Positions 56,081 to 64,000 of a stretch of 64,000 nt of DNA are shown one piece after another. Made by a program: the position numbers and the translations under genes. The stretch comes from Arthrobacter sp. D5-1. GTDB taxonomy: Bacteria > Actinomycetota > Actinomycetes > Actinomycetales > Micrococcaceae. The stretch covers positions 3,162,001 through 3,226,000 of the forward strand of contig NZ_CP014571.1 of the NCBI RefSeq assembly GCF_017357425.1. Reading direction: 5' to 3'. Position 1 is the first letter of the stretch; every line of letters begins with the position of its first letter. The notes under the pieces are model-generated. The model worked only from the letters and a program-made list of their open reading frames with translations. It was not told where the DNA came from and did no database searches.

Positions 56081-57775
56081 GAAGTCCTGACCGACCCCAC
56101 CGGAACCGAAATTCTTGAACCCGAGGAAACGATCGTCTCGGATGAAAAGCCCCACGAGATCGAAGAAAAGTCCTTCGCCGACTACAACGTCCGCGCTGAC
56201 ATTGTTGAGTCCTTGGCCGATGCCGGGATCACGCACCCCTTCCCCATCCAGGCGATGACCCTGCCAGTGGCCCTGAGCGGCCACGACATCATCGGCCAGG
56301 CCAAGACGGGTACCGGTAAGACGTTGGGCTTCGGCATTCCTGCGCTCCAGCGTGTAGCCGGCCGCGACGACGCCGGCTATGAGAAGCTTGCCGTCCCGGG
56401 TGCACCCCAGGCCTTGGTGATCGTTCCCACGCGTGAACTCGCGGTGCAGGTTGCCAACGACCTCCAGACCGCGTCACGCAAGCGCAACGCCCGCATCGCC
56501 ACCATTTATGGTGGCCGCGCTTACGAGCCCCAGGTCGATGCCCTGCAGAAGGGCGTCGAGATCGTGGTCGGTACCCCCGGGCGTCTGATCGACCTTTACA
56601 AGCAGAAGCACCTGAGCTTGAAGAACGTCAAGATGGTGATCCTTGATGAGGCTGACGAAATGCTGGACCTCGGCTTCCTTCCGGACGTTGAGACCCTGAT
56701 CGCCGGCACCCCCGCCGTTCGGCAGACGCTGCTCTTCTCCGCGACGATGCCCGGCCCGGTGATCGCGATGGCACGCCGTTACATGACGCAGCCCACCCAC
56801 ATCCGTGCTGCGGATCCGGACGACGAAGGCCTGACCAAGCGCGACATCCGTCAGCTGATCTACCGTGCGCACAGCATGGACAAGTCTGAAGTAGTGGCCC
56901 GCATCCTCCAGGCTCGCGGCCGCGGACGGACCATTATCTTCACCAAGACCAAGCGCACTGCTGCCAAGGTTGCCGAGGAACTCGTCGACCGCGGTTTTGC
57001 CGCTGCCGCCATCCACGGAGACCTCGGCCAGGGTGCCCGCGAGCAGGCTCTCCGTGCTTTCCGCAACAACAAGGTCGATGTCCTGGTGGCCACTGACGTT
57101 GCCGCCCGCGGCATCGACGTTGATGACGTCACGCACGTGATCAACTACCAGTGTGTTGAAGACGAAAAGATCTACCTGCACCGCGTTGGGCGTACCGGCC
57201 GCGCGGGTAACAAGGGCACCGCTGTCACGTTCGTCGACTGGGACGATATGCCGCGCTGGGGCCTGATCAACAAGGCACTCGGACTGAGCGTTCCGGAACC
57301 GGTGGAGACGTACTCGTCCTCGCCGCACTTGTACGCGGATCTCGACATCCCCGAGGGCACCAAGGGCAGGTTGCCCCGCAACAAGCGGGTCCTCGCCGGC
57401 GTCGACGCGGAGGTTCTTGAGGATCTCGGCGAGACCGGCAAGAAGAACGCGCGTTCCGGTTCAGGCCGCGATGGCGGTCGAGACAGCGGACGGGGTCGCG
57501 ACGGCGGACGAGACAGCGGCCGCGGACGGCAAGCCAAATCCAACGACTCGGACTCCAGCGAATCCAAGGGCGACGGCGGCCGCAACCGTACGCGCCGCCG
57601 TCGTACCTCCGACACCGAAGCAGCCCCGGCTGCCGGTGCGTCGGAAACCCGCACTGCCACTGCCGACAACGCAGACAAGCCTGCCCGGACGCGTCGTACC
57701 CGCACGCGCCGCCGCAACGGCGAAGTGGTTTCCGGTGAGACCGCAGCTGCCCAGTCCGGCAGCACCGAGGGCTAA
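56060..57775 (+). CDS. DEAD-box ATP-dependent RNA helicase (RhlE-like)
   Basis: A 571-residue helicase: Q motif region ITHPFPIQAMTLP, motif I AKTGTGKT (about 80), motif Ia PTRELAVQV, DEAD (about 195), SAT (LLFSATMPG), ARGIDVDDVTHVINY and HRVGRTGRAG. The last 115 residues are a basic, Arg/Gly/Asp-rich tail with the repeat RDGGRDSGRG, typical of RNA-binding extensions. It unwinds RNA in ribosome assembly or decay and stands near the RNB nuclease. GTG at 56060 with AAGGAAA upstream; equivalent to mycobacterial RhlE (Rv3211). The methyltransferase gene follows nine bases later. Confidence 0.95.
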   Translation: MSELHTHEVLTDPTGTEILEPEETIVSDEKPHEIEEKSFADYNVRADIVESLADAGITHPFPIQAMTLPVALSGHDIIGQAKTGTGKTLGFGIPALQRVAGRDDAGYEKLAVPGAPQALVIVPTRELAVQVANDLQTASRKRNARIATIYGGRAYEPQVDALQKGVEIVVGTPGRLIDLYKQKHLSLKNVKMVILDEADEMLDLGFLPDVETLIAGTPAVRQTLLFSATMPGPVIAMARRYMTQPTHIRAADPDDEGLTKRDIRQLIYRAHSMDKSEVVARILQARGRGRTIIFTKTKRTAAKVAEELVDRGFAAAAIHGDLGQGAREQALRAFRNNKVDVLVATDVAARGIDVDDVTHVINYQCVEDEKIYLHRVGRTGRAGNKGTAVTFVDWDDMPRWGLINKALGLSVPEPVETYSSSPHLYADLDIPEGTKGRLPRNKRVLAGVDAEVLEDLGETGKKNARSGSGRDGGRDSGRGRDGGRDSGRGRQAKSNDSDSSESKGDGGRNRTRRRRTSDTEAAPAAGASETRTATADNADKPARTRRTRTRRRNGEVVSGETAAAQSGSTEG

Positions 57776-57783
57776 AACCCTCA

Positions 57784-58662
57784 ATGACTGAAACTGTTTG
57801 GGCGCCGGACGGCGGCAATGTGGTGGTGCACGCGGACAACGCGGAATTCCTCCCTACGCTGCCGGACGGCGCCTTCACACTCATTTACGTCGACCCGCCC
57901 TTCAACACAGGCCGGGTACAGCGCCGCCAGGAAACCCGCATGGTCCGGAACGCGGACGGCGACGGCGATCGCGTCGGTTTCAAGGGGCGTTCCTACGACA
58001 CCATCAAGGGTGCCCTTCACAGCTACGACGACGCCTTCAGCGATTACTGGTCCTTCCTGGAGCCCAAACTCGTCGAGGCGTGGCGGCTCTTGTCAGACGA
58101 CGGCACCCTGTACCTGCACCTCGATTACCGGGAGGTGCACTACGCCAAGGTGATGCTGGACGCCATATTCGGCAGGGAGTGTTTCCTCAACGAGATCATC
58201 TGGGCCTACGACTACGGCGCGCGCGCCAAGAACCGCTGGCCCACCAAGCACGACAACATTCTGGTGTATGTAAAGAACCCCACGAAGTACCACTTCGACA
58301 ACGCAGAGGTGGACCGGGAACCGTACATGGCCCCCGGCCTGGTGACTCCTGCCAAGCGCGAGCTCGGCAAGCTGCCCACTGATGTTTGGTGGCACACCAT
58401 CGTTTCCCCTACCGGCCGTGAGAAGACCGGCTACCCTACCCAGAAACCCGAAGGCCTGGTCCGGAGGATCGTTTCCGCATCCAGCCGCGAAGGTGACTGG
58501 TGCCTCGATTTCTTTGCCGGATCAGGGACCCTCGGAGCCGTTGCAGCGAAGCTCGGCCGCAACTTTGTGTGTGTCGACCAGAACGAACAGGCCATCGAGG
58601 TCATGCGGAAACGGCTGGGCAGCAAGGCTGTGTTCCACGAGATCCAGCCAACCGGCCTTTAG
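57784..58662 (+). CDS. Orphan site-specific DNA methyltransferase (beta-class amino-MTase)
   Basis: A 292-residue enzyme. Motif IV is DPPF (37-40, IYVDPPFNTG), the target-recognition region lies in the middle, and the AdoMet motif I LDFFAGSGTLG (about 241-250) comes near the C-terminus. This order defines the beta class, which methylates adenine N6 or cytosine N4. YPTQKPEGLVRRI is the conserved motif before motif I. No restriction endonuclease or specificity subunit is adjacent, so it is an orphan. It starts nine bases after the helicase stop codon, so the two are almost certainly co-transcribed. Confidence 0.9.
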   Translation: MTETVWAPDGGNVVVHADNAEFLPTLPDGAFTLIYVDPPFNTGRVQRRQETRMVRNADGDGDRVGFKGRSYDTIKGALHSYDDAFSDYWSFLEPKLVEAWRLLSDDGTLYLHLDYREVHYAKVMLDAIFGRECFLNEIIWAYDYGARAKNRWPTKHDNILVYVKNPTKYHFDNAEVDREPYMAPGLVTPAKRELGKLPTDVWWHTIVSPTGREKTGYPTQKPEGLVRRIVSASSREGDWCLDFFAGSGTLGAVAAKLGRNFVCVDQNEQAIEVMRKRLGSKAVFHEIQPTGL

Positions 58663-58682
58663 CCCGCAATACCAAAGCGTGC

Positions 58683-59291
58683 TCAGGCGACGCCCTTCAC
58701 GAAGGCCGTCACGGAGTCCGCGATCATCTGCACGGCAATGGCCGACAGAAGCAGGCCGGCAATCCGGGTGACAAGCTCGACGCCGTTTTCACCCAGCACG
58801 CGCTGCACGACACCCGCGAAGCGCATCGCCAGGTACAACGAGCCCAGTACCACGGCAATGCCCAGCCCCACAGCCAAGTACTCTGACAGCTGGCTGGACT
58901 GCTGAACGAAGACCATCACGGCAACGATCGCACCAGGTCCAGCCATGAGTGGCGTCCCCAAAGGAACAAACGCCACATTTTTGTACTTGGCCGCATTTTC
59001 CTCGCCGCTGGTGGAACCGGTCAGCAGCTGCAGGGCAATGAGCACCAGCAGCAGGCCACCCGCGCCCTGCAAGGCCGCCAGCGAGATATGCATGTAATTG
59101 AGGATTGACTGGCCGAAGATGGCGAACACCACAATGACGCCGGTGGCCACCAGCAGTGCTTGGAAAGCGGAGCGGTTCCGGTCCCTCGCCGTCATCTGGG
59201 CCGTCAAGGACATAAAGATCGGGACGGTACCCGGTGGGTCCATAATCACGAACAAGGTGACGATCACCGAGGCGAGCAGCTGCAAATCCAC
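58683..59291 (-). CDS. MarC family membrane protein
   Basis: A 202-residue protein with six hydrophobic segments and the MarC signature VIMDPPGTVPIFMSLT near residue 15, GAGGLLLVLIALQLL and PLGTPLMAGPGAIVAVMV. The family was named for antibiotic resistance but its function is unproven. GTG at 59291; an in-frame extension upstream runs through the PHP gene and is not used. It follows the PHP gene closely and converges with the methyltransferase gene. Confidence 0.92.
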   Translation of the reverse strand: MDLQLLASVIVTLFVIMDPPGTVPIFMSLTAQMTARDRNRSAFQALLVATGVIVVFAIFGQSILNYMHISLAALQGAGGLLLVLIALQLLTGSTSGEENAAKYKNVAFVPLGTPLMAGPGAIVAVMVFVQQSSQLSEYLAVGLGIAVVLGSLYLAMRFAGVVQRVLGENGVELVTRIAGLLLSAIAVQMIADSVTAFVKGVA

Positions 59292-59304
59292 TAAAGGACC
59301 CCTC

Positions 59305-60150
59305 TCAACGAACCACCGTGCTGCCTGTTGCCATCTCCTCAATCCGGGCCAACACCGCGGGCGAGGTGGTGTTCTCACCCAACAGGTTCGGTTTCCCCGC
59401 TCCGTGGTAATCGGAAGATCCAGTGATGAGCAGGCCATGCTCTGCAGCCAACATGCGCAGGAAGTCGCGCCCCTCCTCGGGGTTGTCACGATGTTCAACC
59501 TCAAGGCCCATCAGGCCGGCATCAATCATCTCCCGGTAGGTCCGATCCCCCACGATGCGTCCTCTCGACGACGCCACGGGATGGGCGAATACGGGAACGC
59601 CGCCTGCGGCACGGACAAGCTCGACGGCGACCGCCGGGTTGGGTGCGTAGTGCTGAACGAAGTATCGCGAGTGTGAGGTGAGGATGGAAGTGAAGGCCTC
59701 CGAACGGTCGGCCACTACGCCGGCAGCGACCAAGGCATCCGCAATGTGGGGACGCCCCACGGTGGCGCCCGGAGCTACGTGATGGATGACGTCGTCCCAG
59801 GTCAAAGGGTAGTCCTCGGACAACAGGGTGACCATATGCTCCGCACGGGTAAGGCGGGCATCCTTGGACTTGGTGATTTCCTCCAGCAGACCCGCATGGG
59901 CGGGGTCATGCAGGTAGCTCAGCAAGTGGACACTGATGCCCTGTTCCGTCCGGCAGGAGATCTCCATTCCCGGAACAAAGGCGATGCCATGGTCGCGGGC
60001 GGCTGCTGCGGCCGGATCCCAGCCATCCGTGGAGTCATGGTCGGTCAGCGCCACCGCATCCAAGCCTGCCGCCACAGCGGAAATGATCACCCCGGCGGGT
60101 GTCTCGGTTCCGTCGGAAACATTGGAGTGCGCATGCAGGTCTATCCTCAC
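59305..60150 (-). CDS. PHP-domain phosphoesterase (RNase AM/YciV-like)
   Basis: A 281-residue PHP protein with metal-binding motifs HAHSNVSDGT (6-15), LTDHDST, PGMEISC, VFAHPVASSRGR and SSDYHGAGKP. Relatives hydrolyse 3',5'-nucleoside bisphosphates and trim RNA 5' ends. GTG at 60150 gives MRIDLHAHS. MarC follows 13 bases downstream. Confidence 0.9.
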   Translation of the reverse strand: MRIDLHAHSNVSDGTETPAGVIISAVAAGLDAVALTDHDSTDGWDPAAAAARDHGIAFVPGMEISCRTEQGISVHLLSYLHDPAHAGLLEEITKSKDARLTRAEHMVTLLSEDYPLTWDDVIHHVAPGATVGRPHIADALVAAGVVADRSEAFTSILTSHSRYFVQHYAPNPAVAVELVRAAGGVPVFAHPVASSRGRIVGDRTYREMIDAGLMGLEVEHRDNPEEGRDFLRMLAAEHGLLITGSSDYHGAGKPNLLGENTTSPAVLARIEEMATGSTVVR

Positions 60151-60230
60151 TTTCCCAGCCTAGGGGATGCGGGCGGGCTTGGCGGGTTGCGCCGTTGGCC
60201 TCCTCAACGAACTGGTGGGACGATGTAACG

Positions 60231-61805
60231 GTGAACGATGCCGAAAACACCCAAAACTCGTCCTCCCAGCCGCTGCAGGAGCGTGTCAACAACCGCTCGC
60301 AACGGCCCACATCCGATGCCTTCAAGGCATTCATGGCCAGCAACTGGGCGCCCGCCCCGCAGGTGATCCCTGCGCGTGACGCCGTCGCAGACCACGCCGC
60401 CCGCCGCCGTCGTACTATTTCAGAACAGTTCAAAGGCGAACGTCTGGTCATCCCGGCAGGTCCTTTGAAGGTCCGGTCCAACGACTGCGACTACCGTTTC
60501 CGCCCGCACTCGGGATTCGCCCACCTCACCGGTTTGGGTTTGGACCACGAGCCTGACGCCGTCCTCATCCTGGAGCCGGTGGCTGAAGGAAAGGGCGACG
60601 ACGGCGGTCACCATACCGCCACGCTGTACTTCCGCCCCTTGGCCGGCCGCGATACCGAACAGTTTTATGCGGACTCCCGCGCAGGCGAGTTCTGGATCGG
60701 CGCCCGCCCCACCCTGGCCGAGTTCGAAGCCCGGCTTGGCCTGCCCACCGCGCACATCTCCGAACTGGAAATGGCCATCACCAAGAACGTGGGTGCACCC
60801 GAAATCGGCGGCATTTCCATTCGTTTGGTCCGCAAGGTGGACGAGAACATCGACGCCCTGGTGGACACCGCCCGGTACAACACTGCCAAAGATCCCGAAA
60901 CGCTTGACCTCGGTGAACTGGATGCCTTGGATGAAAAGCTCAGCGAAGCACTCTCCGAACTGCGCCTGATCAAGGACGAGTGGGAAATTGAGCAGATGAA
61001 GATCGCCGTCGCTGCAACCGTGGAGGGGTTCGCCGACGTCGTCCGTGCCCTCCCCCGCGCCCTGACACACAACCGCGGTGAGCGTGTTGTGGAAGGTGCT
61101 TTCTTTGCCCGCGCCCGTGAGGAAGGCAACGAGCTCGGCTATGACACCATTGCAGCGTCCGGCAACAACGCCACGGTCCTCCACTGGAACCGCAACTCCG
61201 GCACCGTCAACGCCGGCGAACTCCTGCTCCTGGATGCCGGGGTGGAAGCCGATTCCCTGTACACCGCAGATGTCACCCGCACCCTGCCTGCCACCGGAAC
61301 GTTCACCGATGTCCAGCGCAAGATCTACGAAGCCGTGCTGGACGCCGCCGACGCCGGATTCGCAGCAGCCCAGCCGGGCGTGAAGTTCCGCGACATCCAT
61401 ACGGCCGCCACCACGGTCCTGGCCGAGCGCCTCGCTGAGTGGGGCCTGTTGCCCGTTTCCGTGGAAGAGGCCATCAGCCCCGAAGGCCAGCAGCACCGCC
61501 GTTGGATGCCGCACGGTACCAGCCACCACCTTGGCCTTGACGTCCACGACTGCGCCCAGGCCAAGCGCGAGCTCTACCTCGATGGGATCCTCACCGAGGG
61601 CATGGTGTTCACCATCGAACCGGGCCTCTACTTCAAGAACGAGGACCTTGCCATTCCGGAGGAGTACCGCGGGATCGGCGTCCGGATCGAAGACGACATC
61701 CTCATGACCGCAGACGGCCCCGTGAACCTCAGCGCCGCTTTGCCGCGCAAGGCAGAGGACGTCGAGTCATGGATGGCCGGCATCTACCAGGACGCGCAGG
61801 GCTAA
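60231..61805 (+). CDS. pepP: Xaa-Pro aminopeptidase (aminopeptidase P)
   Basis: A 524-residue M24B peptidase. The N-terminal domain includes FRPHSGFAHLTGLG. The pita-bread domain has metal ligands Asp in LLLDAGVE (about 334), Asp in TADVTRTLP (about 345), His in SHHLGLDVHD (about 431), Glu in FTIEPGLYF (about 462) and Glu in RIEDDIL (about 486). It removes N-terminal residues before proline. GTG at 60231; about 40 in-frame codons upstream are open but not PepP-like. It ends before a strong terminator. Confidence 0.94.
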   Translation: MNDAENTQNSSSQPLQERVNNRSQRPTSDAFKAFMASNWAPAPQVIPARDAVADHAARRRRTISEQFKGERLVIPAGPLKVRSNDCDYRFRPHSGFAHLTGLGLDHEPDAVLILEPVAEGKGDDGGHHTATLYFRPLAGRDTEQFYADSRAGEFWIGARPTLAEFEARLGLPTAHISELEMAITKNVGAPEIGGISIRLVRKVDENIDALVDTARYNTAKDPETLDLGELDALDEKLSEALSELRLIKDEWEIEQMKIAVAATVEGFADVVRALPRALTHNRGERVVEGAFFARAREEGNELGYDTIAASGNNATVLHWNRNSGTVNAGELLLLDAGVEADSLYTADVTRTLPATGTFTDVQRKIYEAVLDAADAGFAAAQPGVKFRDIHTAATTVLAERLAEWGLLPVSVEEAISPEGQQHRRWMPHGTSHHLGLDVHDCAQAKRELYLDGILTEGMVFTIEPGLYFKNEDLAIPEEYRGIGVRIEDDILMTADGPVNLSAALPRKAEDVESWMAGIYQDAQG

Positions 61806-61830
61806 GCGGCTCCGCTGTCAACCACGACCA

Positions 61831-61880
61831 CAGCAAAAAGGGAAGGCTACCGGGGATCCGGTGGCCTTCCCTTTTTGCTG
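61831..61880. terminator. Bidirectional terminator between pepP and the stress-protein gene
   Basis: A near-perfect inverted repeat of about 22 bases (AGCAAAAAGGGAAGGC... with its complement ...GCCTTCCCTTTTTGCT) with a short loop, flanked by A and T runs, between convergent genes. Confidence 0.93.
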
Positions 61881-61906
61881 GTCAGCTGAAATCAGTCGCA
61901 GGGAGC

Positions 61907-62731
61907 CTACTGCTTGGACGAACCCTCGGAGCCGGGCTGTTGTCCGTCCTCCTGCGGCGCGTTCTGCGGTGCGTTCTGGCCATCGGTGACGCGAACGCCG
62001 TACTGCGGACGGCCGTCAGGGAGGTCCGGGTAGCGAACGGCCGCGGGTGCCGGCTGGGGAGCAGGCGCCGGGTTTCCGGCGGGCGCGTTCTGGCCCTCCG
62101 GAACGCCCGCGGTGGATTCGGGTCCGCGCTGGCCATAGGGGTCGTTCCAGGTGGAAGGCCGCTCAGGCGCCTGACCGGGCTGGTGAAGCGGGGCGTTCTG
62201 TGGGTTGTAGTTGGCGGGCTGCGCCGTGGCTGCCTGCGACGGGTTCATGGGCAGCTGCTGGAGCAGTCGGCGGGCTTCGTGGGCTGCTTCAACGGCAACA
62301 ATGACGTCATAGTTGGTGGCCACCACCTGGCTGGTGGAGGTGAAGTCACGCTTTCCGCGTTGGGTGGCGTACGTGACGATCCCGAACAGCATGAAGAACG
62401 CAGCACCCATCAGCACTGAAGTGATGATGGAGAACGGCCCACCTGCCGGTGTGAAGAAGGAGAGCATCACGCCGACAAAGAGGCCAAACCACATGCCGCT
62501 CAAAGCACCGGACAATGCCACCCTCGGATAACTCAGCCGGCCAGTCACCCGCTCTACCATCTTGAGGTCGTTGCCCACGATCGACACAAGCTGCACAGGG
62601 AACTGCTGGTCCGCGAGGTAATCCACCGCCTTTTGGGCATCCAAATACGAGGTGTATGAGCCCACCGTGTCACCTTGCGGGACGCTGCGGGCTTCCTCAA
62701 CGGCTTTGGGGGCACCAAAAATGTTAGACAT
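61907..62731 (-). CDS. General stress protein 17M-like membrane protein
   Basis: A 274-residue protein. The N-terminal GSP17M-like domain is SYTSYLDAQKAVDYLADQQFPVQLVSIVG, followed by two membrane segments (about 70-92 and 100-120) and a proline/glutamine-rich tail (about 150-274) with repeats of QNAP. Function unknown; relatives are induced by stress. The ATG at 62731 (MSNIFGAPKA) is used; the longer open frame upstream is antisense to the next gene. Confidence 0.85.
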   Translation of the reverse strand: MSNIFGAPKAVEEARSVPQGDTVGSYTSYLDAQKAVDYLADQQFPVQLVSIVGNDLKMVERVTGRLSYPRVALSGALSGMWFGLFVGVMLSFFTPAGGPFSIITSVLMGAAFFMLFGIVTYATQRGKRDFTSTSQVVATNYDVIVAVEAAHEARRLLQQLPMNPSQAATAQPANYNPQNAPLHQPGQAPERPSTWNDPYGQRGPESTAGVPEGQNAPAGNPAPAPQPAPAAVRYPDLPDGRPQYGVRVTDGQNAPQNAPQEDGQQPGSEGSSKQ

Positions 62732-62807
62732 AGCCCCATTGTGTCTCATGGACATGTGAACAGGCTGGAATTCAGCTAAAAGAGAGCAGACTCGGTAGCC
62801 TGTAAAC

Positions 62808-64000
62808 ATGAGCACACATCCTTCACGCGTCTTTGTCGCGCGCCTGCTCGGTTTGGACGTCTTCGACCCATTGGGCGATCGTCTGGGCCGGTTGCGCGAC
62901 GTCGTGGTGCTCTCCCGCGGGACCCGCGGGGCGCCGCACGTGGTGGGCATCGTGGTGGAGGTGCCGGGGAAAAAGCGTGTCTTTGTCCCCATGACCCGGA
63001 TTACGTCCATTGACCAGACGCAGATCATTTGCACCGGCCTGGTTAATTTGCGCCGCTTCGAGCAGCGGGGCGCCGAAACGCTGGTGGTTGCCGAGATGTT
63101 CGACCGCCGTGTGACCCTTGCCGACGGCAGCGGCGATGCCACCATCGAGGACATCGCCATGGACCAGCACCGGTCCAAGGACTGGTTTGTCAGCAAGCTG
63201 TTCGTCCGCCGTGGACACTCACTCTCACCGTTTGGCAGGCTCCGCCGCAACGAGACGTTGATCATCGATTGGGCCGACGCCCAAACCGGCGCCCACAACG
63301 AGCCCCAGGCTGCCACCCAGTTCGTTGCCACGCACGAAGACCTTAAACCCGCCGACTTTGCCGAAGCCCTTCAGGAGATGAGCGATAAGCGGCGTTTTGA
63401 AGTGGCCAGCGAGCTCCAGGATGAGCGTTTGGCAGACGTCCTCCAGGAACTGCCGGAGGATGACCAGGTGGAGATTCTCTCCGCCCTCGACGTGGAGAGG
63501 GCCGCAGACGTCCTCGAAGAGATGGACCCTGATGACGCCGCCGACCTCCTCGCCGAGCTTCCCTCGGCCCAGGCGGAAGAGTTGCTGCAACTCATGGAAC
63601 CCCAGGAAGCCGAAGACGTCCGACGCCTCCTGGAGTACGACGAAGACACCGCCGGCGGCCTCATGACTCCAGTCCCGGTCATCCTGCCCCCGGAAGCAAC
63701 CGTGGCCGAAGCGTTGGCCCACGTCCGCCGTGAGGAGCTCTCCCCCGCCCTGGCATCATCAATCTTCATCGCGCGGCCTCCCTTGGAGACACCCACGGGG
63801 CGTTTCCTGGGGGTCGTGCACATCCAGCAGCTCCTGCGTTTCCCGCCGCCCGAACCGCTGGGCAACCTCGTTGACAAGAATCTTGAACCCCTTTCGGACC
63901 AAGCCCACATCAGCGAAGTCGCCCGGACTCTTGCCACGTACAACCTTAATTCCCTTCCAGTCGTAGACGACGACGGCCGCCTTGTGGGGGCGGTGACTGT
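62808..64000 (+). CDS. MgtE N-domain/CBS protein (3' end outside window)
   Basis: About 397 residues are visible. The N-terminal 150 residues resemble a PRC-barrel-like region (VFDPLGDRLGRLRDVVVLS). The MgtE N domain follows (about 190-280: LQELPEDDQVEILSALDVERAADVLEEMDPDDAADLLAELP), then a CBS pair (GGLMTPVPVILPPEATVAEAL; SLPVVDDDGRLVGAV). Full MgtE has a C-terminal magnesium channel domain. Actinobacterial relatives such as Rv1232c stop soon after the CBS pair, so this may be a soluble sensor rather than a transporter. The window ends before this can be decided. ATG at 62808. Confidence 0.85.
   Translation, partial: MSTHPSRVFVARLLGLDVFDPLGDRLGRLRDVVVLSRGTRGAPHVVGIVVEVPGKKRVFVPMTRITSIDQTQIICTGLVNLRRFEQRGAETLVVAEMFDRRVTLADGSGDATIEDIAMDQHRSKDWFVSKLFVRRGHSLSPFGRLRRNETLIIDWADAQTGAHNEPQAATQFVATHEDLKPADFAEALQEMSDKRRFEVASELQDERLADVLQELPEDDQVEILSALDVERAADVLEEMDPDDAADLLAELPSAQAEELLQLMEPQEAEDVRRLLEYDEDTAGGLMTPVPVILPPEATVAEALAHVRREELSPALASSIFIARPPLETPTGRFLGVVHIQQLLRFPPPEPLGNLVDKNLEPLSDQAHISEVARTLATYNLNSLPVVDDDGRLVGAVT

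Noticed and set aside
62732..63331. Extension of the stress-protein frame upstream of 62731
   Set aside because: Antisense to the well-supported MgtE N-domain gene.

Overview
The window is about 64 kb of high-GC chromosomal DNA from a Gram-positive actinobacterium, most likely a member of the Micrococcaceae (Arthrobacter/Paenarthrobacter type). Supporting evidence is the many GTG/TTG starts, a complete coproporphyrin-dependent haem pathway including HemQ, the actinobacterial AdnAB repair helicase-nuclease, UvrD2 with an HRDC domain, DUF3107, MoeZ and UPF0182 proteins. No phage, transposase, CRISPR array or rRNA gene is visible. Most of the window reads as core genome.

Layout. (1) 1-4.4 kb, minus strand: a gluconate permease (cut by the left edge) and a gluconokinase broken by a frameshift, then a PIG-L deacetylase and the electron-transfer flavoprotein pair etfA/etfB. 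(2) 4.6-9.7 kb: an HtrA-like serine protease, divergent from a TPM-domain glycine-rich membrane protein followed by a PspA protein; together these look like envelope-stress genes. (3) 9.7-11.1 kb: a GntR/UTRA regulator and two copies of the initiator tRNA-fMet, each with its own terminator. (4) 11.2-30.5 kb: a block whose gene content matches the mycobacterial Rv3193c-Rv3211 neighbourhood (UPF0182 protein, YlbL-type PDZ/Lon protease, DUF2342 protein, YgjP metallopeptidase, UvrD2, NudC, AdnB, AdnA, alkyltransferase-like protein), followed by a DnaQ-like exonuclease. It is mostly DNA repair and nucleotide hygiene. (5) 30.8-34.6 kb: a three-gene polar amino-acid ABC transporter and a NagZ-like lipoprotein.

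(6) 34.7-46.2 kb: haem biosynthesis. hemA reads rightward and hemE-hemY-hemQ-hemH-hemC-hemD-hemB-(LLM oxidoreductase)-hemL read leftward, most with overlapping start and stop codons. Together they cover every step from glutamyl-tRNA to haem b by the coproporphyrin route. A four-copy 22-bp tandem repeat precedes hemL. (7) 46.2-49.2 kb: MoeZ, a TetR regulator, DUF3107 and a small membrane protein. (8) 48.9-52.4 kb: thiamine genes thiO-thiS-thiG, with a pterin carbinolamine dehydratase at the 3' end, behind a TPP riboswitch; thiE is divergent. (9) 52.4-64 kb: a ferritin-like protein, a TM2 protein, an RNB ribonuclease, a DEAD-box RNA helicase with an orphan DNA methyltransferase directly behind it, MarC, a PHP phosphoesterase, aminopeptidase P, a general-stress membrane protein and an MgtE-N/CBS protein cut by the right edge.

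No clearly new multi-gene system is evident. The points most worth checking are the gluconokinase frameshift, two unannotated small ORFs (about 30.6 and 56.0 kb), a phosphotransferase lacking a metal-binding Asp, an AdnA-type subunit lacking one expected Fe-S cysteine, the tandem repeat before hemL, the initiator-tRNA duplication with shared ATCCGGAT motifs, and the orphan methyltransferase.
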